This document shows, in pieces, positions 1-9,149 of a stretch of DNA of 39,198 nucleotides. Position 1 is the stretch's first letter. Every line of letters begins with the position of its first letter. This DNA comes from OCS155 cluster bacterium AG-349-E07 (GTDB lineage Bacteria; Actinomycetota; Acidimicrobiia; Actinomarinales; Actinomarinaceae). The notes under the pieces are model-generated. The model saw only the letters and a program-made list of their open reading frames with translations. It was not told where the DNA came from and made no database searches. The stretch is taken from assembly GCA_003281085.1 (NCBI GenBank), contig QCCZ01000005.1, positions 1 to 39,198 on the forward strand. Reading direction: 5' to 3'. The position numbers were made by a program, and so were the translations under genes.

Positions 1-373
1 TTGAGAAATCTCCAACTATATCACTCTTAAAACTTTCTAGTTCATATTTATTAAGAACATTCGATATCATGTTTTCATTTATATTGTCATTAAATAGAAA
101 ATATTTAATATTTTCCAACAAAGAAAGCTCGGGCATGAGGGATGGGGAAGAGCCAATCTCCATTAAAGAAGTGTCTTTTCTGCGAATATTAGAGTTAAAA
201 GTGTTTCCTATAAAATTATTACTTATACACATGATTAGCGTAGTTTTCCCCGAACCATTTTTTCCTGTAATTTCATAATTTTTTGAAAAGTTTAAAGAAA
301 TTTCTAGATTTTTAATTACAAGTTGATTGCCGTAACCGAGCGTTAGATTGTCAGATTCAAAAAATAAACTCAT
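1..373 (-). CDS. ABC transporter ATP-binding protein (partial, 3' end outside window)
   Basis: The reading frame starts at the ATG at 373-371 and runs off the left edge, giving about 124 residues. A Walker A motif GKNGSGKTT follows about 35 residues of beta-strand-like sequence, and a stretch ELSLLENIKYF matches the region after the Q-loop in small ABC ATPases of the CcmA/export type. The signature and Walker B motifs would lie outside the window. The start overlaps the stop of the exonuclease/GIY-YIG gene (ATGA), so the two are probably translationally coupled. The substrate cannot be judged because no permease partner is visible. The ABC ATPase assignment is firm; the subfamily is not. Confidence 0.85.
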   Translation of the reverse strand, partial: MSLFFESDNLTLGYGNQLVIKNLEISLNFSKNYEITGKNGSGKTTLIMCISNNFIGNTFNSNIRRKDTSLMEIGSSPSLMPELSLLENIKYFLFNDNINENMISNVLNKYELESFKSDIVGDFS

Positions 374-1884
374 AATACTATTGTATTAGCTTCTGATTTT
401 CTTAGGTAACGCAAAATTATTTGAAGTTCACTTAAGAAATGTTGAAAAGAGTATTCCTCATTCAAATTATTGATTTCAAATAAATTATTAGGATCGTTAA
501 AATTTTCTACAAAAATTTGTTTTCCTTGAATCTTAATTCCATGATTTGATAGCTTTGAATTAAGGTCTTTATTATTTTGTAGTATTTTATTAAATAAATC
601 TGAAAATTCTTGGTGTTCCACAAGTATGGATAACAATAATTTGTATTTTTGAGCATTTTCAAAGTCTAAATTTTTTGAGTAATTCTTAATTATTTTTTTT
701 ATTTCTGAAATATTTATATCTAGATTCTCAAAATAATTTTTAAACTCTTCATTTTTTTGGATTAAGTAATTTTCTAAACTGAAATTCTCTATGCAAGCGC
801 ATTGAGAATTTAATAATAATGAAATATCACATATCTCTTTTCTTGCATTATTTTTCTTGCACTTTATTAATTGAAATATTTCTTCTATCGACCTTTTATA
901 ATTAACTGCTTTTGAGTAACTTAGAAAAGGTCCAAATTTGTAAAGTGTATTTTTTGTACTTTCAATTTTAGAAATTTCAAGTCTAAGTTTATTACTTTTT
1001 AACTTAACCCAATAAATATTTTTTGGTACTTTACCGCTTCTATTGTAAGTTGGTTTGAAAAAATTAATTATTCTATGCTCTGCAATGAGTGCTATTAGTT
1101 CACTATCCAACTCAATAAAATTTAAGTTATTTGAATTAGTTACTATTTTATTTGATTTATAGCTTCTCGCATAACTTAGGTGTGATCCAATTCTATTTCT
1201 TAGATTGTTTGATTTTCCTACATATTGAATTTTGTTATTTTGCAAAAAACAATAAATACCTATTGAATTAGGTATATCTTCATAGGAAAATTGAACCTTT
1301 AGTTCATCATCAACTTCGTTTAAAAAAGAATTTAAATGTGAAATACTTTTCTTGTTTGTAATTCTTTCATCACTAGCAAGATTATTAAATACTTCATAAG
1401 TTGTTAAAACATCGGCTTTTGCGTTATGGTCATTCTTATTTGTTGTCTTAAAGTAACGACTTAATGTAGATAGTTTATGATTTCTAACTTTATTCCTCAA
1501 CAGAGCTCTTGATAACTTTAAAGTATCTATGTTTTCGTTAGCAATATTTTCAAACCCATTATTTATTAAGTCATAATTTAAAAAAGATAAATCGAATTTT
1601 AAATTATGACCTATAACAACAGAATCACCTATAAAAGTTTTAATATTTTCAATTTCCTGGTCAATAGTGGGAGAGGAATTGACATGCCATTGATATATCC
1701 CTGTTAAATTTGAAATGAATAATGGAATTTCAATTTCTGGATTAAATTTTGAATGATATTCTTCTATAACTTCATTGTTGCAAACTTTCAGCATGTAAAG
1801 TTCAATAATTTTGTCAGTATTAGCTTTTATTCCAGTAGTTTCAATATCTAAAACAACAATATTTTTATTTTTTACAAATTCCAA
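370..1884 (-). CDS. DEDDh exonuclease / GIY-YIG (UvrC-N-like) fusion protein
   Basis: This 504-residue protein joins two nuclease modules. Residues 10-165 form a DnaQ-like 3'-5' exonuclease: DIETTG at 13-18 (ExoI), GHNLKFD at 92-98 (ExoII), and His153 with Asp158 in HNAKAD (ExoIII, DEDDh type). Residues 205-290 form a GIY-YIG domain like the N-terminus of UvrC, with GIY at 209-211, YVGKSNNLRNRI from 221 and Glu269 before the KPTYN segment. A UVR-like segment (NLDFENAQKYKLL) lies near 405-417. The architecture is typical of an actinobacterial family, of which Mycobacterium Rv2191 is an example. The family is usually longer (near 600), so the tail is trimmed. A DNA-repair role is inferred. It sits in the run of genes downstream of ilv-leu. 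Confidence 0.88.
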   Translation of the reverse strand: MEFVKNKNIVVLDIETTGIKANTDKIIELYMLKVCNNEVIEEYHSKFNPEIEIPLFISNLTGIYQWHVNSSPTIDQEIENIKTFIGDSVVIGHNLKFDLSFLNYDLINNGFENIANENIDTLKLSRALLRNKVRNHKLSTLSRYFKTTNKNDHNAKADVLTTYEVFNNLASDERITNKKSISHLNSFLNEVDDELKVQFSYEDIPNSIGIYCFLQNNKIQYVGKSNNLRNRIGSHLSYARSYKSNKIVTNSNNLNFIELDSELIALIAEHRIINFFKPTYNRSGKVPKNIYWVKLKSNKLRLEISKIESTKNTLYKFGPFLSYSKAVNYKRSIEEIFQLIKCKKNNARKEICDISLLLNSQCACIENFSLENYLIQKNEEFKNYFENLDINISEIKKIIKNYSKNLDFENAQKYKLLLSILVEHQEFSDLFNKILQNNKDLNSKLSNHGIKIQGKQIFVENFNDPNNLFEINNLNEEYSFQHFLSELQIILRYLRKSEANTIVL

Positions 1885-2676
1885 TTATTTTGTCAGCTCC
1901 CACATTGCTATAGCTGCTGCTGTAGATGCATTTATTGAGTCAACATTATTTGTTGATCTAATAAATAGGGAAGTGTAGTTAGAGTTAAACCAATTATCAG
2001 ATATACCATATTGTTCAGCACCAACTACCAATGCAAAATTCTGATTAGGAATAAAACCTTCAAGACTCTCATCTCCCTCAGGGTCTAATAACAGTACTTG
2101 GTAATCATTAGCCTCCAATAATGAAATTATTTCATCATTACTTCCACTAGATATATTTGAACTAAATAAGTGACCTATTGAAGCTCTTATAACATTAGGA
2201 TTATATACATCAGTTATTTCATCAGATAATAATATATTATTTATACCAAAAGATTTTGAGGTTCTAATCATAGTTCCTAAATTTCCTGGTTTTTCAATTT
2301 GGTCAGGTATAAGAATAGGGCCAGATATTGTTTTTGGTAACTTGTTTTTATTTACATCAAATATAGAAATTATTCCGTCTGGTTTATCACGATAAGATAT
2401 TTCTTTAAATACTTTTAATGCTACTTGTACAATTCGAATATTTTTATTTTCAAATTTTCTAATGAGTATTTCATTATTTTCACCTACAAACAATTCTGGA
2501 CAGATATATAAAGTATCAACATTTAAGCTTGAATCTATTAAATTTGAGTTTTCCCGGTATCCTTCAGCAATAGATTTATTTTCAGATTTCCTATTTCTAT
2601 TTTTTTTAAGAGATATTAAAAATTTATATTCTGGATTATTTAAAGATTCAATATATTTATTTATTGAATTGTTCAT
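1885..2676 (-). CDS. TrmH/SpoU-family RNA 2'-O-methyltransferase
   Basis: The C-terminal half carries the three SpoU motifs that build the trefoil-knot SAM site: EKPGNLGTMIRTSKSFG (motif 1, with its Asn and Arg), LVVGAEQYGIS (motif 2, with GAE in place of the common GNE) and VDSINASTAAAIAMWEL (motif 3). The N-terminal part resembles the substrate-binding domain of TsnR/RlmB-type enzymes, so the likely substrate is rRNA, but the target nucleotide cannot be read from sequence. I chose the ATG at 2676. A TTG three codons upstream (2685) is also in frame, but the purine-rich stretch upstream sits better for the ATG. The 5' end overlaps the nitroreductase gene by 20 bases. Confidence 0.88.
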   Translation of the reverse strand: MNNSINKYIESLNNPEYKFLISLKKNRNRKSENKSIAEGYRENSNLIDSSLNVDTLYICPELFVGENNEILIRKFENKNIRIVQVALKVFKEISYRDKPDGIISIFDVNKNKLPKTISGPILIPDQIEKPGNLGTMIRTSKSFGINNILLSDEITDVYNPNVIRASIGHLFSSNISSGSNDEIISLLEANDYQVLLLDPEGDESLEGFIPNQNFALVVGAEQYGISDNWFNSNYTSLFIRSTNNVDSINASTAAAIAMWELTK

Positions 2677-3265
2677 AATGTACAAGTTTTTTCTTTATTT
2701 TTGTTTTTGATTTTTTGTCAATTTCAATATTATCTTCTACTCCTGCAGTTATCATTCCAATAATTTTATATGTATTTGGAATATTTAACATTTTATGAAT
2801 GCCGTCCCTATCTGTATTGTGTAATCCCATAAAACCACTTTTTAATTCTTGTTCTTCAATTAATAACATACAATTCATCATTGCTGCACCTGCATCTACA
2901 TACCAATAAGGAATATCCCAATCTTTTGAACTTACGCTTTTAATCTTGTCAGGACTCTCGTATCTCTGGTGGTATGCATTCTCATTTAATAAGATAAAAA
3001 ATAAACAAATGGAATTTGATATCCACTTTGGCTTTCCTTTTTTGATATACTCCAGCTCATTAAAATGTTCAGCAATGTTCTTAATGTTTTGTTTATTAGT
3101 TACTTGCAAAATTTCTATTCCGCGCGAAAACCCTGCAGTAGGAATTTTTACACTAAATTTTGAAATATTTTTTAATTTTTCAGGGTCAAATTCGATTTTT
3201 TTATAATTTCTTACAACTTTTCTATTTAATATAAGGTTTTCTAGGTAAGTGAAATCTTCACTCAT
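2657..3265 (-). CDS. Nitroreductase-family FMN oxidoreductase
   Basis: The 202-residue protein has the layout of the FMN-dependent nitroreductase fold: RKVVRNY near residue 15 (like the RRSVR flavin-phosphate motif), IPTAGFSRG near 41-49, a central helix DAGAAMMNCMLLIEEQELKSG (flavin/dimer helix), and a late strand YKIIGMITAGV. These enzymes reduce nitro, quinone or flavin-type substrates with NAD(P)H. The true substrate is unknown. Its start codon overlaps the leuB stop by 8 bases, so it is probably translated from the same message, but no BCAA pathway step needs it. Confidence 0.8.
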   Translation of the reverse strand: MSEDFTYLENLILNRKVVRNYKKIEFDPEKLKNISKFSVKIPTAGFSRGIEILQVTNKQNIKNIAEHFNELEYIKKGKPKWISNSICLFFILLNENAYHQRYESPDKIKSVSSKDWDIPYWYVDAGAAMMNCMLLIEEQELKSGFMGLHNTDRDGIHKMLNIPNTYKIIGMITAGVEDNIEIDKKSKTKIKKKLVHYEQFNK

Positions 3266-4325
3266 TTAAATTAGATAATTCTTCAACTACTGAATCACCA
3301 ACTTCTTCAGTAGACATTCCCATTTTCCCAGCTGAAAGAGAATCTAATTTAATTGCCGTATTAATGATTGCTTTTTCAATGTCGGATGCATATTTTTCTT
3401 CACCTAATTCTTTGACCATCATTGCACTAGCTCCTATACAAGCAAGAGGATTAATAATATTTTTACCTGTATACTTTGGTGCAGATCCTCCTATAGGTTC
3501 AAACATTGATGTTCCTGAAGGATTGATATTCCCGCCTGCAGCGATTCCCATTCCACCCTGAATCATTGCACCTAAATCAGTGATAATGTCTCCGAACATG
3601 TTATCTGTAACAATGACGTCAAACCATTCTGGATTTTTAACCATCCACATACAAATTGCATCTACATGTCCATAATCAGTTTCAATTTCAGGATAATCTT
3701 TTGCAACATCATAAAAAATCCTTTCCCATAAATCATGTGCATAAGTTAGTACATTTGTTTTTGCACAAAGAGTAATTTTTTTTCTATTGTTGTTCTTTGT
3801 ATATTCAAAAGCGTATTTTATGCATCGGTGAATTGCATGATATGAATTGATTGATTCTTGAGTTGCTATTTCATTTTCAGTTCCATAATGAATATAGCCT
3901 CCGGCTCCAGCATATAATCCTTCAGTATTTTCTCTAACAACAATAAAATCAATATCTTCAGGCTCTTTGTTGGCAAGTGGGGTTTCTACACCGGGATATA
4001 AAACGACTGGTCTGAGGTTAATATATTGGTCAAACTCTTTCCTAAGTTTGAGAAGAATACCTTGCTCTAATATTCCAGGTTTTACATCTGGGTGGCCAAT
4101 TGCGCCGAGAAGTACCGCATCAGAATCTTGAAATTGTTTAATATCATTATCTGTGACTAAATCTCCAGTTTTTAAATATCTATCTCCACCAAGATCATTC
4201 TGAGAGAAATTGAATTGAGTATCGTAATAAGATGAGGTTTTAACTAGTACTTTAACTGCTTCATTGACTACTTCAGGACCTGTACCATCTCCAGGGAGAA
4301 GTGAGATATTAAAAGTTTTACTCAT
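3258..4325 (-). CDS. leuB: 3-isopropylmalate dehydrogenase
   Basis: LeuB oxidises and decarboxylates 3-isopropylmalate with NAD+ in leucine synthesis. The 355-residue protein shows the beta-decarboxylating dehydrogenase landmarks: [11 protein letters not shown] at the N-terminus, [14 protein letters not shown] (substrate arginines), [12 protein letters not shown], the catalytic Lys in CAKTNVL, the metal-binding [12 protein letters not shown] aspartates, and [14 protein letters not shown] for NAD. The short 'LRK..D.Y.NLRPV' form fits actinobacterial and deep-branching LeuB. Tartrate dehydrogenase-like paralogues share this fold, but linkage to leuA and ilvBNC decides the role. It overlaps leuA by 4 bases (ATGA). 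leuC and leuD are not in the window. Confidence 0.94.
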   Translation of the reverse strand: MSKTFNISLLPGDGTGPEVVNEAVKVLVKTSSYYDTQFNFSQNDLGGDRYLKTGDLVTDNDIKQFQDSDAVLLGAIGHPDVKPGILEQGILLKLRKEFDQYINLRPVVLYPGVETPLANKEPEDIDFIVVRENTEGLYAGAGGYIHYGTENEIATQESINSYHAIHRCIKYAFEYTKNNNRKKITLCAKTNVLTYAHDLWERIFYDVAKDYPEIETDYGHVDAICMWMVKNPEWFDVIVTDNMFGDIITDLGAMIQGGMGIAAGGNINPSGTSMFEPIGGSAPKYTGKNIINPLACIGASAMMVKELGEEKYASDIEKAIINTAIKLDSLSAGKMGMSTEEVGDSVVEELSNLNE

Positions 4326-5812
4326 TTATTTAATGCATTTAGAAATGATTCAACTGAACCTTGAACTACATCTGTAGATACAGCACGTCCTTGTTTCATC
4401 AAATGACCATCATTTACTATTGTAACGATTTCTGCAGTTGCATCTGAACCTTTAGTAATACTTTCTACACGGTAATCAATCAATGTTGCATCAGAATCTA
4501 ATATCTTCTTAACCGCAGTGAATGCTGCATGAATCATTCCGTCACCAGTTGCCTCTTCTGTCACTTCATTTTCGCCTACCTTAAGTGTTACTTTCGCAGA
4601 TGCATATTCATCCTTACTATTTACAGATACAGATATTAACTTTGTTGAATTTTCTTTGTTTTCAACTTGTCCAACAATAGCTCTTAATTCATTTTCAACT
4701 ATCTCACCCTTTCTGTCTGCAATTTTCTTAAAAGTATCAAATGCATTACTAAATGAATCATCATCAAGGCTTATATTTAAATTGTCCAAAGCATCTTTAA
4801 ATCCAGCGCGACCAGAATGTTTACCTAAAATTATTTTTGCTTCTTGACCTACAGAGTCTGGGGACATTATTTCGTAGGTCATAGTATTTCTTAAATAACC
4901 ATGTTGATGAATTCCAGACTCGTGACTGAATGCATTTTTTCCAACAACCGCTTTATTGTATTGAACAGGATATCCTGTTAATTTAGAAACTAACCTAGAG
5001 GTTTCAAAAATTTCAGTAGTTTCTGCTTTTATATCCACTCCAAACTGATCTTGTCTTGTTTTTATTGCCATAATGATTTCTTCTGTTGAGGTATTACCAG
5101 CTCTTTCCCCAATACCATTAATTGCACCTTCTATTTGTCTTGCTCCTGCGGTTATTGCAGTAAGAGAGTTAGCAACTGCTAATCCAAGATCGTTGTGACA
5201 ATGAGTAGAAATAATGACATCTTCATTACCGCCCTTAACATCTTCATATACCGATTGAAGAAGGTCTAGATAATCCTTAGGAGTTGCATAGCCTACTGTG
5301 TCAGGAACATTTATAGTTGTAGCGCCCTCTTCCACAGCAATTTTTAACACTTCTATTAGGAAGTCTTTATCGGTTCTTGTTGCATCTTGTGCAGAAAACT
5401 CAACATCTTGACATAATTTTTTTGCATACTTTACAGATTCTTTTGTGTCTTTAAGAATGTCTTCCTTTGTCTTTCGTAGCATATGTTCCATATGAATTTC
5501 TGATGTAGAGGTAAAGACATGAATCCTTGAATCTTTAGCGACTTTGATTGCTTCCCAAGCTCGTTCAATATCATCTGGATGACATCTTGCAAGAGATGCA
5601 ATTGTAGAATTTTTAATATTTTTTGCAATTAGATTAACACCTTCCCAATCACCAGGGGAGGATGCGGCAAATCCTGCTTCAATTACATCAACTTTAAGCT
5701 TTTCTAACTGCTGTGCTATTAAAAGTTTTTCTGACGGAGTTAAAGCAATACCCGGACTTTGCTCTCCATCTCGAAGCGTAGTATCAAATATTACAAGTCT
5801 ATCTTCACTCAT
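4322..5812 (-). CDS. leuA: 2-isopropylmalate synthase
   Basis: This enzyme condenses acetyl-CoA with 2-oxoisovalerate, the committed step of leucine synthesis. The 496-residue length and motifs fit the bacterial type-1 Leu[14 protein letters not shown] at the N-terminus, a TIM barrel, the metal-binding [21 protein letters not shown] and the second-domain motif HESGIHQHG. Residues from about 390 form the regulatory (leucine-feedback) domain ending near [26 protein letters not shown]. Many actinobacteria use the longer type-2 enzyme of about 600 residues, so this form is worth noting. Citramalate synthase is less likely because of the leuB neighbour and intact regulatory domain. The start overlaps ilvC by 4 bases and the end overlaps leuB by 4. 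Confidence 0.93.
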   Translation of the reverse strand: MSEDRLVIFDTTLRDGEQSPGIALTPSEKLLIAQQLEKLKVDVIEAGFAASSPGDWEGVNLIAKNIKNSTIASLARCHPDDIERAWEAIKVAKDSRIHVFTSTSEIHMEHMLRKTKEDILKDTKESVKYAKKLCQDVEFSAQDATRTDKDFLIEVLKIAVEEGATTINVPDTVGYATPKDYLDLLQSVYEDVKGGNEDVIISTHCHNDLGLAVANSLTAITAGARQIEGAINGIGERAGNTSTEEIIMAIKTRQDQFGVDIKAETTEIFETSRLVSKLTGYPVQYNKAVVGKNAFSHESGIHQHGYLRNTMTYEIMSPDSVGQEAKIILGKHSGRAGFKDALDNLNISLDDDSFSNAFDTFKKIADRKGEIVENELRAIVGQVENKENSTKLISVSVNSKDEYASAKVTLKVGENEVTEEATGDGMIHAAFTAVKKILDSDATLIDYRVESITKGSDATAEIVTIVNDGHLMKQGRAVSTDVVQGSVESFLNALNK

Positions 5813-6825
5813 TTATCTTTTTTAACGTCTTTAGCATCCAAAAAAGGCATCATATTTCTTAAATTTTTTCCAATTGCTTCAATCTGATGAGCTGAAGCCT
5901 CTTCTCGCTTTTGATTGAGAAATGGCGCACCTTCTCTTGCTTGTGACATCCACTCTTTTGCAAATGCACCAGATTGTATTTCTTCTAGTACTTTTTTCAT
6001 TTCATTTTTTGTTTCACTTGTAATTATTCTTGAACCACGTGAAAAGTCACCGTATTCAGCTGTGTCTGAAATTGAATGCCTCATCCACTCAAAACCACCT
6101 TCATACATTAAGTCAACAATTAATTTAACTTCATGAAGAGTTTCAAAGTAGGCACTTTCAGGCTGGTATCCAGCTTCTACAAGTGTTTCGAAACCATTTC
6201 TAATCAATTCTGTTAACCCACCGCAAAGAACTACTTGTTCACCAAATAAATCAGTTTCTGTTTCTTCCTTAAAAGTTGTATTTAGAATGCCAGCACGTCC
6301 ACCACCGATAGCTGAAGCGTATGAAAGAGCAATTTCATGCGTGTTTCCACTTGAGTCTTTTTCGACAGCTACTAAGCACGGCATCCCACTTCCTTCTTCA
6401 TAAGTTCTTCGTAATAAATGACCTGGACCTTTCGGCGCAACCATACCAACAGACAAATCTTCTCTTGGAATGATCTCATTAAAATGAATATTGAATCCAT
6501 GGGCAAATAGTAAAGTTGCACCTTCTTTTATATTGTCTGCAATCTCAGAGTTATAAACATCTGCCATAACCTGATCTGGAAGAAGCAACATTACAACGTC
6601 TGCACCAGACGCAGCATTTGCTAAGTTTTCAACTTTTAAACCCATTTCTTGTGCTCTTGAGTATGATTCTGAATCCTCTCTAAGACCAACAGTAACGTCT
6701 ACACCTGAATCATGTAAATTTAATGCATGTGCATGACCTTGGCTACCAAATCCAATAACACTAACTTTTAAATCTTTAATTAGATTTTTATCAATTGATG
6801 AATCGTATATAATTTTTGTTTCCAT
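5809..6825 (-). CDS. ilvC: Ketol-acid reductoisomerase
   Basis: IlvC rearranges and reduces acetolactate or acetohydroxybutyrate to the dihydroxy acid in valine and isoleucine synthesis. The 338-residue length is that of a class I (short) enzyme. The NAD(P)H site [17 protein letters not shown] begins near residue 26, followed by [12 protein letters not shown], whose serines would suit NADPH. The domain-2 metal ligands sit in [13 protein letters not shown] and [13 protein letters not shown], and the SDTAEYGD segment is conserved. A strong ribosome-binding site (AGGAGAG) lies just before the ATG; the 8-base gap to ilvN is one of the few real gaps in this operon. Confidence 0.96.
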   Translation of the reverse strand: METKIIYDSSIDKNLIKDLKVSVIGFGSQGHAHALNLHDSGVDVTVGLREDSESYSRAQEMGLKVENLANAASGADVVMLLLPDQVMADVYNSEIADNIKEGATLLFAHGFNIHFNEIIPREDLSVGMVAPKGPGHLLRRTYEEGSGMPCLVAVEKDSSGNTHEIALSYASAIGGGRAGILNTTFKEETETDLFGEQVVLCGGLTELIRNGFETLVEAGYQPESAYFETLHEVKLIVDLMYEGGFEWMRHSISDTAEYGDFSRGSRIITSETKNEMKKVLEEIQSGAFAKEWMSQAREGAPFLNQKREEASAHQIEAIGKNLRNMMPFLDAKDVKKDK

Positions 6826-6833
6826 ATCTCTCC

Positions 6834-7307
6834 TTATAAATTTGTTTGAATAGCAATCCTTCCACCTCTAACCATTTCAATTATTCCAAACGGTTTCATT
6901 AAATCCTCAAATTTATTTAATTCTTTTGATGAGCCTGTAAGTTCAAAAACTGCATAATCTTGGCCTACATCTACCGAATTAGCTCCTGAGAGGCTAGCTT
7001 TTTCAATTACAGATGTTTGGCTATCTTTATTTATTGACACTTTTAATAATAAAACTTCAGTTTCTATTGTCATCTCTGGATCTAGCTCAACAATTTTTAT
7101 AACATTAACTAATTTATTGAGCTGTTTTTTTACTTGTTCTACTGCATCAAGTTCAGTAACGATCGTCATTTTTGATCTTCCTTCTATGTGAGTAGGTCCT
7201 ACAGACAAAGAATTTATATTAAAGCCTCGTCTTGAAATAGTAGATGAGACTCTAGCTAGTACACCAGGTTTATCTTCAACCAAAACTGATAAAATTCTTT
7301 CACTCAT
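6834..7307 (-). CDS. ilvN: Acetolactate synthase small (regulatory) subunit
   Basis: The 157-residue protein is the ACT-domain partner of IlvB and carries valine-type feedback control. The N-terminus [28 protein letters not shown] is the classic ACT signature with the effector-site loop, followed by [16 protein letters not shown]. The second half matches the IlvH/IlvN C-terminal domain ending in [14 protein letters not shown]. The length is standard (about 160-170). Its start overlaps the ilvB stop by 4 bases, which fits one-to-one coupled translation of the two subunits. The symbol ilvH is used for the same protein in some genomes. Confidence 0.94.
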   Translation of the reverse strand: MSERILSVLVEDKPGVLARVSSTISRRGFNINSLSVGPTHIEGRSKMTIVTELDAVEQVKKQLNKLVNVIKIVELDPEMTIETEVLLLKVSINKDSQTSVIEKASLSGANSVDVGQDYAVFELTGSSKELNKFEDLMKPFGIIEMVRGGRIAIQTNL

Positions 7308-9016
7308 AAATTTTTCAAATCTTCTTCATTTAAAATTATTTGGTCGTTGCTACCACCAGCTGGGACCATAGGAAATACCATATCTTCAGGATCTACTACA
7401 CAGTCAATTAACACAGGTTTATCATTTATTTTTAACATTTCCAAAAAGACATTTTTTACTTCTGATTTTTTAGTCATTCTTAAACCTACAGCACCCATTG
7501 ACTCAGCTAGCTTTACATAATCAGGAACTACATGACCTAATTCAGATGCAGAGAATTTACTATTGTAAAATATTTTTTGCCACTGTCTAACCATTCCATG
7601 ATTACCATTGTTAAATACTACAATTTTGACTGGTATATTTTCTGTTGATGCAGTAATCAATTCTTGACAAGTCATTTGAAAACAACCATCTCCATCTAAA
7701 GCTAGCACTAATTTTTCAGGATATGCAGTTTTGGCACCAATAGCTGCAGGTAATGAATACCCCATAGTTCCAAGACCCCCTGAATTTAGCCAAGTATTTG
7801 GTTTAGTAAAATTCCAATGTTGCGAAATCCACATTTGGTGTTGTCCAACACCTGATACAACAATTGCCTCTTCTCCAGTTAAATTTTGTAGCTCCTCTAA
7901 AACAAACGGAACTTTCAAAGGACCATTTTCGTTTTGATTATAAGAAAGTGGAAATTCATTTTTCATACTGTTTAATTCATTTATCCAATTTTCAGTATTA
8001 AGTTTTGTATCTCCAAGAGCATTAATAAGACCTAACATTACGCTCTTTGCATCACCAACTATAGGCACTTGAGCTTCTCTTACTTTTCCAATTTCAGCAG
8101 GATCAATATCAGCATGAATTACTTTTGCATTCTGTGCAAAAAATGAAGGATTAGCAGTTACTCTATCATCAAATCGAACACCAATAGCAATGAGCAGATC
8201 TGATTTTTGTATAGAAGTTGTAGCTGTATAGTTTCCATGCATTCCAGGCATTTCTAAACATAAATCATGACCGTCAGGAAAAGCACCTCTACCCATTAAT
8301 GTTGTAACAACAGGAATGTTAAATTTAGTTGCTAAGTCAAAAAGTTCTTGGTTTGCTTTGGAGTGAATAATTCCGCCACCAACATAAAGTATTGGTTTAT
8401 TTGAATTTTTAATTAAGTTGGCTGCTTGCTGAATCATTTTTGGATTTGGTTCTAATGTAGGCTTGTATCCAGGTAAATCAAGCGGACCCGGTTCAACCCA
8501 ATCAGATTTTTGATTTAAAATATCCTTTGGAATATCAATTAAAACAGGACCAGGCCTTCCTGAAGTTGCAATATACTTTGCCTCTTTTAACACTTGGGGT
8601 ATTTCAGAAGCATCCGTTATTAAATAGTTGTGTTTTGTAGCAGCCATAGAAAGCCCCACAGTGTATGCCTCTTGAAAAGCATCATTACCAATTGCTTCAG
8701 AAGCTACTTGACCAGTAATAGCTAACAGAGGAGTGGAATCCATCAATGCATTTGCTAAAGGAGTTATAAGGTTTGTAGCTCCAGGTCCAGAAGTGGCGAT
8801 TACAACACCAAGTTCGCCAGTTGATTGTGCATATCCCTCTGCCATGTGGCCAGCACCTTGTTCGTGTCTTGCCAGAATATGTCGTATAGGACTATCGTAT
8901 AACGGATCATATGCAGGTAAGATTGCACCACCAGGCACTCCAAAAACTGTAGACACATTAAGGTACTCCAAACCTCTAATAACTAATTCTGCACCTGTAA
9001 GTTGTTCTTTATTCAT
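7304..9016 (-). CDS. ilvB: Acetolactate synthase large (catalytic) subunit
   Basis: IlvB is the thiamine-diphosphate and FAD enzyme that makes acetolactate from pyruvate (or acetohydroxybutyrate with 2-oxobutyrate), the first common step of valine, leucine and isoleucine synthesis. The 570-residue protein has the catalytic Glu52 in RHEQGAGHMAEGYA, the ThDP/Mg motif GDGCFQMTCQELITA ending with NNGNHG near residues 440-470, and the QWQKIFY segment typical of true AHAS rather than other ThDP enzymes. The ATG at 9016 is preceded by GGAG on the minus strand (9033-9030), with a rather long 13-base spacer. It lies 27 bases downstream of an intrinsic terminator and leader-peptide gene, so expression is probably set by attenuation. 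Confidence 0.96.
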   Translation of the reverse strand: MNKEQLTGAELVIRGLEYLNVSTVFGVPGGAILPAYDPLYDSPIRHILARHEQGAGHMAEGYAQSTGELGVVIATSGPGATNLITPLANALMDSTPLLAITGQVASEAIGNDAFQEAYTVGLSMAATKHNYLITDASEIPQVLKEAKYIATSGRPGPVLIDIPKDILNQKSDWVEPGPLDLPGYKPTLEPNPKMIQQAANLIKNSNKPILYVGGGIIHSKANQELFDLATKFNIPVVTTLMGRGAFPDGHDLCLEMPGMHGNYTATTSIQKSDLLIAIGVRFDDRVTANPSFFAQNAKVIHADIDPAEIGKVREAQVPIVGDAKSVMLGLINALGDTKLNTENWINELNSMKNEFPLSYNQNENGPLKVPFVLEELQNLTGEEAIVVSGVGQHQMWISQHWNFTKPNTWLNSGGLGTMGYSLPAAIGAKTAYPEKLVLALDGDGCFQMTCQELITASTENIPVKIVVFNNGNHGMVRQWQKIFYNSKFSASELGHVVPDYVKLAESMGAVGLRMTKKSEVKNVFLEMLKINDKPVLIDCVVDPEDMVFPMVPAGGSNDQIILNEEDLKNL

Positions 9017-9042
9017 AAAAACTAATTTACTCCATCTTTACT

Positions 9043-9068
9043 AAAAAAAAACCTCCCGATTTGGGAGG
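9043..9068 (-). terminator. Intrinsic terminator of the ilv attenuator
   Basis: On the minus strand, CCTCCC (9068-9063 side) pairs with GGGAGG (9057-9052 side) around a 5-base loop. The 6-bp all-paired GC-rich stem is followed at once by nine T residues (9051-9043). It lies between the leader peptide and ilvB, with no gene ending before it other than the leader peptide, so it would stop transcription ahead of ilvB unless prevented. This is a transcription attenuator arrangement. Confidence 0.85.
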
Positions 9069-9092
9069 CGCTCATCACAGCAAAATGAGCGC
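9068..9092 (-). promoter_or_regulatory. Pause-type hairpin overlapping the leader-peptide stop codon
   Basis: GCGCTCAT (9092-9085 on the minus strand) and ATGAGCGC (9075-9068) form a perfect 8-bp stem with a 9-base loop. The first base of the 5' arm is the last base of the leader peptide's TAG stop, so a ribosome at the Leu codons or the stop would cover this arm. The 3' arm abuts the terminator stem. I see no obvious antiterminator pairing that would sequester CCTCCC, so the exact switch is unresolved. A partial alternative pairing exists between leader codons 7-10 and the CTGTGATGAG segment. Confidence 0.65.
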
Positions 9093-9142
9093 TAAATAAG
9101 TAATAGCACTAATACTGAAATGAATACAGCTAAATTTTTCAT
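9092..9142 (-). CDS. ilv operon leader peptide (MKNLAVFISVLVLLLI)
   Basis: A 17-codon frame on the minus strand encodes MKNLAVFISVLVLLLI and ends in TAG. Ten of its 16 residues are Leu, Val or Ile, and the last seven in a row are branched-chain (VLVLLLI), using several different Leu and Val codons. It lies directly ahead of a terminator and ilvB. This is the hallmark of leader-peptide attenuation for branched-chain amino acid operons: low charged tRNA would stall the ribosome on the codon run. There is no ribosome-binding site; a -10 element ends 7 bases before the ATG, so the message is probably leaderless. Leader-peptide control of ilvBNC has been reported in Corynebacterium glutamicum. Confidence 0.82.
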   Translation of the reverse strand: MKNLAVFISVLVLLLI

Positions 9143-9149
9143 TAAAATA

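Noticed and set aside
8733-9044. 103-residue plus-strand open frame within ilvB
   Set aside because: Antisense shadow of the ilvB N-terminal region; it also spans the ilvB start and upstream gap and has no recognisable domain.
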